Source: DRKI01 sp011051875
GTDB lineage: Bacteria; Desulfobacterota; Desulfobulbia; Desulfobulbales; Desulfobulbaceae
Length of the DNA: 49,534 nucleotides
Direction: 5' to 3'
NCBI GenBank assembly: GCA_026990385.1
Contig: JALXDL010000087.1
Span: forward strand, 1 to 49,534
Positions 43,696 through 49,534 of the stretch are shown here, in pieces; positions within the stretch are counted from its first letter, which is position 1, and every line of letters begins with the position of its first letter. Below the pieces are notes generated by a model. It was not told the DNA's origin and made no database searches. It saw only the letters and a list, made by a program, of their open reading frames with translations. Both the position numbers and the translations under genes were made by a program.

Positions 43696-44573
43696 CAAAT
43701 CTTGCCACCCTCTATGATACGGAAGAGAAAAAGAACATCTGGGGCCAGGCCAGGATACTGAGTGTTGACCCTGAACAGCGGACCGCCCGGATCTATCTCG
43801 ACAGCCTGTCCGGCATCCAGGAGATCCGCGCGGTCCTGGCGCTTGTCCCTGCCGTTGAGCTGGCCCCTGACGACAGGGTGCTGGTGGCCGGGGAGGACAT
43901 CGACAGTATCTATATCATCGGCGTGCTGTCGGTGCAATCACCGCCGACCTTGCGGGCCCGCGACGGTTCCTATGTTGTGCTTGACGACTCGGAGAAAGGG
44001 ACGTTTTTCCAGATCTATTCCAAAGAGGGCGAGCTGCTGGTGGAGCATGACGCGGAAGCGGCACAGACAAGGATCCATGCCGGGGCCGGCGACATCGAGG
44101 TCTCGGCACCGGGGGGCAGCATGGCCTTCCAGGCTGCAGAGGCACTGAGCTTCAGAGGCGAGACCATCTCCCTGCAGGCCGGACAACGCCTTGACGCCAG
44201 CGTGCAGGACCGGGCCGGCCGCACCGCCTCTTCCTTGTCCCTGGCAGAACACAGGGCATCCGTGCACACCAGTGATCTCCAGTGCACCACCGGCAGGGCC
44301 GGTCTTCTTGTTGACGAGCTGAAGATCACGGGGAGAAAGATTCTCGGCAACATCGTCCAGGCCACGATCAGGGCCGACAGACTGGAGGCACGGGCGCAAT
44401 CGATTGTCAGCAAGGCCAAAAATATCTTCCAGTCGGTCGAGAACCTGACCCAGCTCAAGACCGGGAGGCTGAAGACTCTGATCCGGTCGACCTATCACCT
44501 GAAAAGCAAAAATACTATCATGAAGTCGGAAGATGATTTCAAGGTCAAGGCCGACAGAATCAATCTCGGTTAG
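43692..44573 (+). CDS. DUF3540-family T6SS-linked protein
   Basis: A 293-residue protein recognised as DUF3540 mainly by its N-terminal small-barrel region (GQARILSVDPEQRTARIYLDS; ALVPAVELAPDDRVLVAGEDIDSIYIIGVLS) and by the classic DUF2169/DUF3540/DUF4150 gene order. The second half is repetitive and beta-rich like a VgrG tail (AEALSFRGETISLQAGQRLD). It starts in ATGA overlap with the pentapeptide gene and probably contacts the VgrG/PAAR tip. Function is not known. Confidence 0.85.
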   Translation: MTNLATLYDTEEKKNIWGQARILSVDPEQRTARIYLDSLSGIQEIRAVLALVPAVELAPDDRVLVAGEDIDSIYIIGVLSVQSPPTLRARDGSYVVLDDSEKGTFFQIYSKEGELLVEHDAEAAQTRIHAGAGDIEVSAPGGSMAFQAAEALSFRGETISLQAGQRLDASVQDRAGRTASSLSLAEHRASVHTSDLQCTTGRAGLLVDELKITGRKILGNIVQATIRADRLEARAQSIVSKAKNIFQSVENLTQLKTGRLKTLIRSTYHLKSKNTIMKSEDDFKVKADRINLG

Positions 44574-44585
44574 GGAGTATCGACC

Positions 44586-45002
44586 ATGCCAGCTATATTT
44601 CCCGCATCAACCAAGGGGGGCGGCACCTGCTTCGCCATACCCGATGTCTGCCTGACCCCAGCCCCGCCGGCGCCGCCGGTACCAATACCCTATCCCAATA
44701 CCGGCATGGTGAACCAGGCCAAGAAGACAGCGAGCAAAGTCAAGTTCTCCGGCAAGGAGGCCGTCACCGTGCAGTCGGAGATCTCACGTTCCATGGGCGA
44801 TGAAGCGGGTACCAACAAAGGGGTCATGTCCGGCACCAACATGGGCAAGGTGGTGTTCAAGAAGGGAAGTTCCAAGGTCAAGGCCCAGGGGAAGAAATGC
44901 ATCCACCTCACCTCCATGACCGGCCACAACGGCAGCAATGCCAACATGCCGGCAGGGGCACAGGTCGCGCCCAGCCAGACAAAGGTTATTATCTCCCCGT
45001 AA
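44586..45002 (+). CDS. PAAR-like spike-tip protein (DUF4150)
   Basis: A 138-residue protein. It has the DUF4150 pattern: PDVCLTPAPPAPPVPIPYPNTGM near the N-terminus and GTNKGVMSGTNMGKV, with a C-terminal stretch containing CIHLTSMTGHNG. PAAR-like proteins cap the VgrG trimer and sharpen the spike or attach an effector. Here no toxin domain is fused, so an effector would have to be carried separately. It starts 12 nt after DUF3540, with a GGGAG-type ribosome site. Confidence 0.9.
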   Translation: MPAIFPASTKGGGTCFAIPDVCLTPAPPAPPVPIPYPNTGMVNQAKKTASKVKFSGKEAVTVQSEISRSMGDEAGTNKGVMSGTNMGKVVFKKGSSKVKAQGKKCIHLTSMTGHNGSNANMPAGAQVAPSQTKVIISP

Positions 45003-45126
45003 TTGCAGTGGGAATCTGGTTGGGTGTCCCGTGGCCGGTTAGGGTTAGCGGATAGTGGAATACATTGGTAATTACGGCGGAGAATGAGATCCTCGCCGGA
45101 TCGCCAGCAACAGAGGAGGGAGACGT

Positions 45127-45798
45127 ATGAAGAACGGCAAGAGCGTGAACCGGCCAGCCCTGTTTGTTGTTACCGTCGTCTGGTGCATGGCGATACAGCC
45201 GGCTTTTGCCGGTTCCGGCTGGGGGGAATGCCGCTGGATGGAGATCGGTCGGGCCCGGAGCCACCAGGCCGGCACCGGTGCCTGGTGCCCGGAGGGTTTT
45301 TTTCTCACCCAGCTCGACCTGGACGGGGGGACACAGTTTTCCGAGTATGACGCGCCCGTGGTCGGGGCGGCCCGCTGTTCGAGCCCCATGGCCGTCATGG
45401 AGGTGCTCCCTCTCGATCAGGTGGACCTGAAGTTGACCAACCTGGCCATCATTCCTCCGCCTGAAGGAATCAACGGACCGAAGATTACCCTCCACGCCTA
45501 CAGGTCCTACCGGGTCGAGGTCTCCATCCAGCGCAATGGAATCGGGCAGGTCGCCGATTTTAAGGTCCGCACCGAGTGCGTCCGGGGCGGCACACCGTTT
45601 CTGCTCGGCGAGACCATGGTCAGCGGCCCGGCCGGTGGTGGCGGCAAACTGGGGGCGGTCTACGATATCTTCCCGAGCAGTGCCGGATATGGTGACTGCC
45701 TGCTGCGAACCATTATTGATGCGGACAACGTGGTCGCGGAGTCGGATGAATCGCCGCTGAGCAACATCTGGGAACGGCAGGCCCGGATCACCAGGTAG
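45127..45798 (+). CDS. Exported CARDB-like protein
   Basis: A 223-residue protein with a strong ribosome site (AGGAGGGAG) and a Sec signal peptide, LFVVTVVWCMAIQPAFA, cleaved before GSGWG. The first mature part is Cys-containing (CRWMEI, GAWCPEGFFLTQLDLDGG, AARCSSP). The C-terminal part resembles a CARDB/Ig-like domain, ending IIDADNVVAESDESPLSN. It is probably periplasmic. Placement between the PAAR-like gene and the FHA-SLT gene fits an immunity, effector or wall-binding role, but none can be shown. Confidence 0.72.
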   Translation: MKNGKSVNRPALFVVTVVWCMAIQPAFAGSGWGECRWMEIGRARSHQAGTGAWCPEGFFLTQLDLDGGTQFSEYDAPVVGAARCSSPMAVMEVLPLDQVDLKLTNLAIIPPPEGINGPKITLHAYRSYRVEVSIQRNGIGQVADFKVRTECVRGGTPFLLGETMVSGPAGGGGKLGAVYDIFPSSAGYGDCLLRTIIDADNVVAESDESPLSNIWERQARITR

Positions 45799-45820
45799 GA
45801 TCGTTGCCGTCCGTCCCGCC

Positions 45821-47290
45821 ATGAGTGGAAGAGGGGATCGTGGAACAGGGGGTCGCCCGCACGACAGGATTCCGGCCGTCAGGGTACGCCTCCAGGGTGG
45901 GGTAGCCGCGGGGGAGCAGGTTTTCACCACCTCCTTTCGCATCGGCCGTGATCCGGCCTGCGACGTCCACGTCAGCGACCGGGTGGTCAGCCGGCACCAT
46001 GCCGAAGTGGTCTTCATCGGCTCCCGCTGGTGGCTGCAGGACCTGAACAGCGCCAATGGAACCTGGGTCGGCGGCAGCAGGGTCGATCGTGTCCCCATCG
46101 AGGGCAGTGTCGAGGTGGAGTTGGGCTCCGGCGGCCCGCGCCTGACCCTGGTGGTCGAAGTGCCGGCCGCCGCCGAGGAGGATGACCTCTCCCTGACCCA
46201 TTACCGGGACCATTATTTCGGCGACCAGGGGGAGGCGGGCGAGCACACCATGATGGTGCGCCGCGCCTTTGCCCAGGTCCAGAAGACCCAGAAGCGGAAA
46301 TATGGCGCCATCATCGCCGTTGTCACCTGCCTCTTCCTGGTCGCCGGCTCGGTGGCGGTCTACAAGCATCTGCAGGTACGCAGGCAGCGGCGCCTGGCGG
46401 CCGAGATCTTCTATGCCATCAAGGCACTGGACCTGGAGTATGCCGGTTACCTCGAAGAGGCACGGAAAAGCAGGGATCCCGAGGTCCGGCAGCGGGTGGA
46501 CAGGTATCACCGGGAGAAGGAGAAGCTGGAGGCGAGTTACGACTCCTTCCTCGACACCCTGAAGGTCTACGAGCGCACCATCAGTCCCCAGGATCGGATC
46601 ATTCTCCGCATGGCTCGGGTCTTCGGCGAGTGCGAGCTGTTCATGCCCGAGGACTTCAGCCGGGAAGTGCAACGCTACATCGCGAAGTGGAAGTCAACCG
46701 GCCGCTTCTCCCGGGCCGTGGCCAGGGCCAGGGAGAAGGGGTATACCGGGATCATTGCCCGGACCATGCTTTCCTATGACCTGCCGCCGCAGTTTTTCTA
46801 CCTGGCACTGCAGGAGAGCAACTTCGATGTCAATGCCTGCGGTCCCAGGACCCGCTGGGGGATTGCCAAGGGCATGTGGCAGTTCATCCCGGACACGGCC
46901 CGGGCCTTTGGTCTGTCCACCGGGCCGCTGGTGCAGTACAGGCGTCCGGACCCGAGGGACGAGCGCCATGATTTCGTCAAGTCGACCAGGGCCGCGGCCC
47001 GCTACCTGCGCAGGATCTATGACACCGATGCCCAGGCCTCGGGTCTGCTGGTCATGGCCTCCTACAACTGGGGGGAAAACAGGGTCATCAGGATGATCCG
47101 GGCCATGCCGGAGAATCCGCGGCAACGGAATTTCTGGCAGTTCCTGCACAGGTACCGGGGCAAGATCCCGAAACAGACCTATGACTATGTCTTCTCCATC
47201 TTTTCTGCCGCGGTCATCGGGGAGGATCCACGTCTGTTCGGCTTTGATATGGACAATCCCCTCGCATCCATCGAGGAACAGGGGGGCTGA
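45821..47290 (+). CDS. FHA domain - transmembrane helix - lytic transglycosylase fusion
   Basis: A 489-residue protein joining a cytoplasmic reader to a periplasmic wall enzyme. Residues about 20-110 form an FHA domain (FRIGRDPACDVHVSDRVVSRHHAEV, NSANGTWVGG). A basic patch (QKTQKRK) precedes one helix (about 160-182, YGAIIAVVTCLFLVAGSVAV), giving an N-in topology. After a helical stalk comes an SLT lytic transglycosylase domain: presumed catalytic Glu332 in LALQESNFDVNA, then WGIAKGMWQFIPDTARAFGL and ASYNWGENRV. Such enzymes cleave peptidoglycan; T6SS assembly is known to need local wall opening. It lies after the spike module and would complement the TssL lacking a PG-binding domain. Its start has a weak ribosome site. 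Confidence 0.9.
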   Translation: MSGRGDRGTGGRPHDRIPAVRVRLQGGVAAGEQVFTTSFRIGRDPACDVHVSDRVVSRHHAEVVFIGSRWWLQDLNSANGTWVGGSRVDRVPIEGSVEVELGSGGPRLTLVVEVPAAAEEDDLSLTHYRDHYFGDQGEAGEHTMMVRRAFAQVQKTQKRKYGAIIAVVTCLFLVAGSVAVYKHLQVRRQRRLAAEIFYAIKALDLEYAGYLEEARKSRDPEVRQRVDRYHREKEKLEASYDSFLDTLKVYERTISPQDRIILRMARVFGECELFMPEDFSREVQRYIAKWKSTGRFSRAVARAREKGYTGIIARTMLSYDLPPQFFYLALQESNFDVNACGPRTRWGIAKGMWQFIPDTARAFGLSTGPLVQYRRPDPRDERHDFVKSTRAAARYLRRIYDTDAQASGLLVMASYNWGENRVIRMIRAMPENPRQRNFWQFLHRYRGKIPKQTYDYVFSIFSAAVIGEDPRLFGFDMDNPLASIEEQGG

Positions 47291-47403
47291 CTGCAGGAGA
47301 CAGGAACGGCGCCGGATACCTGGTGGTAGATCTTCAGGCTCAGGCATGTCACCATGTCCGCGGGAGGAGTGCAACCGGCGATGAAAACAGGCGGCACGTG
47401 GTG

Positions 47404-47424
47404 TGACACCGCAGAGCGGTATCA
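47404..47424. other. Imperfect inverted repeat before the 258-residue gene
   Basis: TGACACCGC (47404-47412) and GCGGTATCA (47416-47424) pair at 8 of 9 positions with a 3-nt loop, 37 nt upstream of the next start codon. The 170-nt gap around it holds no recognisable gene. The site may be a hairpin or operator. Confidence 0.3.
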
Positions 47425-47460
47425 TGGGAGTGGGGCGGGAACAGACGCCGGAGGAAAGTT

Positions 47461-48237
47461 ATGAAAAAGATATGGTTGAGTTCGCTGGGGCGGGACCAGG
47501 AGGCGGTCCAGGGAATCATGGCCTCTCTCAAGACCTACGGCCTCGGGGTCAGCGGACATTTCTGGGTGGATGACCTGGAAAAGATGGCCTGGATCGGGCC
47601 GCGCAAGGAGCTTCTCGATCCCGCCGTTGCCCTGTGGGCCATCCTGGCGTCGGCCCGTGACCTGGAAGACGGCTCGGTGCGCTACGGCCTGTCCATGCTG
47701 GCCCTGGCGGTCCAGGCGGTGCGGGGCATCCACTTTCCGGTGGTGATCCTGCAGGTCCCGGGCGGTGAGATCGCGGCCGAAACCCTGCCTACGCCCCTGG
47801 CCGGGGCCGAGGTCCTGGCAATTACGCCGACCCTGCCCGCGGCAAGACTGGTGGCCATGGCGCACAGGCCGGCGGAGACCGTGTTTCCACCCTACCGTCT
47901 CGACGTGTATGCCATTCCCAGGATCGGCCAGTGGCTGGAGGTGGGGCCCCGTGAGGACGAATGGCAGGGGGCGATGCTGGGTGTCTCGGGCGGCGCCATT
48001 GCCCTGCATGCCGTGGGCGCGGCGGGCCGGCTTCCCGAGAGATCCGTGCTCAATTATCCGCAGCAGGGCCTGAAGATCGAGCTGGGAGCAACCACGTTTA
48101 CGGCCTGGGCCGTACAGAACGAGATGGACCGAAGCACCTCCTATTTCGTGAAAGTGGAAGGGGCGCCCGATGCGCTCCTCTTTGGTCCCTATGCTGCTGG
48201 TGCGGATGCGGAGATGTTCGTGATACGGCTGAAGTAG
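47461..48237 (+). CDS. Unrecognised protein with TIR-like N-terminal pattern
   Basis: A 258-residue protein with a strong ribosome site (GGAGGAAA). The N-terminal 100 residues alternate strands and helices like a TIR/flavodoxin-type fold (KKIWLSSLGRDQEAVQGIMASLK, FWVDDLEKMAWIGPR, FPVVILQVP); this is a pattern judgement only, and the conserved catalytic Glu of NADase TIR domains is not evident. The C-terminal half is beta-rich (YPQQGLKIELGATTFTAWA). No signal peptide or membrane helix. Position suggests T6SS accessory function. Confidence 0.65.
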   Translation: MKKIWLSSLGRDQEAVQGIMASLKTYGLGVSGHFWVDDLEKMAWIGPRKELLDPAVALWAILASARDLEDGSVRYGLSMLALAVQAVRGIHFPVVILQVPGGEIAAETLPTPLAGAEVLAITPTLPAARLVAMAHRPAETVFPPYRLDVYAIPRIGQWLEVGPREDEWQGAMLGVSGGAIALHAVGAAGRLPERSVLNYPQQGLKIELGATTFTAWAVQNEMDRSTSYFVKVEGAPDALLFGPYAAGADAEMFVIRLK

Positions 48238-48265
48238 GGAAAAATCAGAGCAATGGTTGGTGATT

Positions 48266-49027
48266 ATGACGGAAAATGCGATCCCGCGCAAGAGTCTCGA
48301 CAGCCAGGAGTTTCTCCAGTTGCGCCAGGCCACGGAAAAGATCGGCCGGGTGCTGCAGCAGCGGCTCAAGGAGCATCTGACGATCCTGCGGCCCCTGTTC
48401 ATCCCCCGCAAGCTCCTTGGCACCTATATCAGGAGTTCCTCCAGTGAAGAGGTGCATGGTTCGGACAAGGCCTTTGCCGAACTCCAGGAACGGTATGCGG
48501 TCATCTGCGAGGAACCCTTTGCCCTGCCGAAGAAGCTGCAGCCGCCGCTGCCGCCCATCTCCAACTTTCTCGAGAGCACGCCCTTCCGGTACACCCTGAC
48601 CCTGGAGTCGGATTCGGACCGGCAGGTGGTGATCACCTCGGCCACCCGTTTCATTCTCTCCTTCCAGGGCGAGTGTCCCCTGGCCCGGCTCAAGGGAATG
48701 CTGAACGGTTCCGAGGCCCGGCAGGCCGACGACATGCGCCAGGCCCTGATCAACCATCTGGCCATGGTCCTGTTCCTGGAACATTTCCCCGCCCTGGTCC
48801 GGCTGCTGAACGATCTCAACTACCAGGTCCAGACGCACCGTTTCGACGACCTTGGCGGCCTGGAGGCGGTGGTGCTGAGCGTGCCGCTCAAGACCTTTCT
48901 GCCCCCCGATGACTTCATCGTCGAGGTCACCCAGCTCTCCGGTATCCCGGCCTTCCAGGAGCTGATCGAAAAAGACGCTGTCAGCTCCATTCCGGACCCG
49001 CTGCAGGAGGCCCTGCAGGAGACATAG
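48266..49027 (+). CDS. Hypothetical protein, T6SS-linked
   Basis: A 253-residue cytoplasmic-looking protein that I do not recognise. It has a helical N-terminus (QEFLQLRQATEKIGRVLQQRL) and a mixed C-terminal domain (RYTLTLESDSDRQVVITSATRF, LINHLAMVLFLEHFPALVRLL). ATG 48266 is preferred to TTG 48257 and GTG 48260; none has a strong ribosome site. It follows the 258-residue gene by 28 nt, so is probably cotranscribed. It is the last plus-strand gene of the locus. Confidence 0.65.
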   Translation: MTENAIPRKSLDSQEFLQLRQATEKIGRVLQQRLKEHLTILRPLFIPRKLLGTYIRSSSSEEVHGSDKAFAELQERYAVICEEPFALPKKLQPPLPPISNFLESTPFRYTLTLESDSDRQVVITSATRFILSFQGECPLARLKGMLNGSEARQADDMRQALINHLAMVLFLEHFPALVRLLNDLNYQVQTHRFDDLGGLEAVVLSVPLKTFLPPDDFIVEVTQLSGIPAFQELIEKDAVSSIPDPLQEALQET

Positions 49028-49038
49028 CCCTCAACTCA

Positions 49039-49059
49039 CCGGTCGCCCCGGGGGACCGG
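49039..49059. other. Inverted repeat between convergent genes
   Basis: CCGGTC (49039-49044) and GACCGG (49054-49059) form a 6-bp stem with a GC-rich loop in the 82-nt gap between convergent genes. No T-run follows, so terminator function is uncertain. Confidence 0.25.
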
Positions 49060-49109
49060 GCTCCCTCGCCGCGCACTTTGCGGCTGTTCCGGCCGGTCGG
49101 CAGCAACGG

Positions 49110-49534
49110 TTACCAGGGAAATTCCAGGATGATGTCACCTCCTGCGGGCAGAATGCTGCGTGGAGGTGTCCACTGGATACGGACCGGCAGCCGGCCATCC
49201 GTGCCCGGAGAGCCGACGGAGACCTGGAATCCATCTTCTGTCCTGTCCCCGGCCCGCTGTCGGAAGAGCCTGAAGGCGGTGCTGATCGCGGCGGCGAGCT
49301 GTTCCGCCCCGATCTCCTCGCTGAGCTGATCCCGGCACCAGAGGATGAACTGGGTAAAGCGGCTCAACAGGGCCTGGTAACTGAAGGTGGTGTCGGCCGA
49401 GATCATGGGCTCGCCGCCGAGACAGACAAAATCCCTGCCCCGTGCCGTTGCCAGGGCCATGATTCCGCATCTGCGCAGCTGGTCCATGCGTGAGTCGCTG
49501 AACAGGATCTCCACCGGCAGAGGCGGTGTCCCGG
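49110..49534 (-). CDS. Divergent TssC-family protein (partial, 5' end outside window)
   Basis: The frame is open to the window edge, so only the last about 140 residues are visible. LPVEILFSDSRMDQLRRCGIMALATARGRDFVCLGGEP aligns in pattern with PTEVLISERREFELAEEGFIALTMRKGSDNAAFFSANS of the TssC at 29188; a helix equivalent to YMFVINRLAHYL (FTQFILWCRDQL) and a C-terminal strand pair (LPVRIQWTPPRS) follow. Identity is low. It would be a TssC paralogue, or a TssC-related cap or inhibitor, running opposite to the T6SS genes. An in-frame GTG at 49514 could be an internal start but conservation continues upstream of it. Confidence 0.55.
   Translation of the reverse strand, partial: GTPPLPVEILFSDSRMDQLRRCGIMALATARGRDFVCLGGEPMISADTTFSYQALLSRFTQFILWCRDQLSEEIGAEQLAAAISTAFRLFRQRAGDRTEDGFQVSVGSPGTDGRLPVRIQWTPPRSILPAGGDIILEFPW

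Overview
The window is GC-rich (except two short stretches), densely coding DNA from a Gram-negative bacterium: it encodes lipoproteins, a TolC/HlyD/MacB-type tripartite exporter and a complete type VI secretion system (T6SS). The gene set (GldG-type permease fusion, AMMECR1 and YkgJ proteins beside bioB/bioA, a one-locus T6SS with DUF2169/DUF3540/PAAR-like genes) suggests a deltaproteobacterium/Desulfobacterota, perhaps Desulfobulbales. This is an inference from gene content, not a phylogeny.

Layout. 1-3.9 kb (+): the 3' part of an ABC-2 permease/GldG fusion and a DUF4340 partner, ending in a clear intrinsic terminator. 4-9.5 kb (-): AMMECR1-like, YkgJ-like, bioB, bioA and an AI-2E/PerM-family permease as one likely transcription unit, with a LEA14-like lipoprotein upstream. 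9.6 kb (+): tRNA-Ser(CGA). 9.8-11.8 kb (-): a WrbA-like flavodoxin and an FHA-EAL c-di-GMP phosphodiesterase-like protein; their upstream regions share a bipartite sequence motif. 12.3-17.2 kb (+): a TolC-HlyD-ABC ATPase-MacB exporter operon with a 30-bp tandem duplication across the tolC/hlyD junction. 17.4-20.3 kb (+): two unrecognised genes; the first has cysteine clusters and four Thr-x-x-Leu motifs that look like FHA docking sites. 20.5-39.2 kb (+): all thirteen T6SS core genes in the order tssJ-K-L-M-A-B-C-hcp-E-F-G-H-vgrG, with a good sigma-54-type promoter in front of tssB. 39.6-45.0 kb (+): DUF2169-pentapeptide fusion, a large pentapeptide-repeat protein, DUF3540 and a DUF4150/PAAR-like protein, probably a spike-loading or cargo module. 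45.1-49.0 kb (+): an exported CARDB-like protein, an FHA-transmembrane-lytic transglycosylase fusion and two unrecognised proteins. At the right edge (-) is the 3' part of what looks like a highly divergent TssC-family protein.

How it may work together. The T6SS sheath (TssB/C), Hcp tube, baseplate (E, F, G, K), membrane complex (J, L, M) and ClpV recycling ATPase are all present. TssL has no peptidoglycan-binding domain, while the locus carries its own inner-membrane lytic transglycosylase with a cytoplasmic FHA domain. The 719-residue protein upstream has four phospho-threonine-like motifs, so a phosphorylation-gated link between an FHA reader and local wall cutting is a testable idea; no kinase or phosphatase gene is recognisable in the window. 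The vgrG tail is AT-rich and mosaic, is followed by a 148-bp terminal-inverted-repeat element, and leads into the pentapeptide beta-helix module. No classical toxin domain is recognisable, so the effector of this T6SS is unknown.

All calls come from reading the sequence and its translations; no database search was possible. Large antisense open frames opposite the real genes are treated as high-GC shadows.
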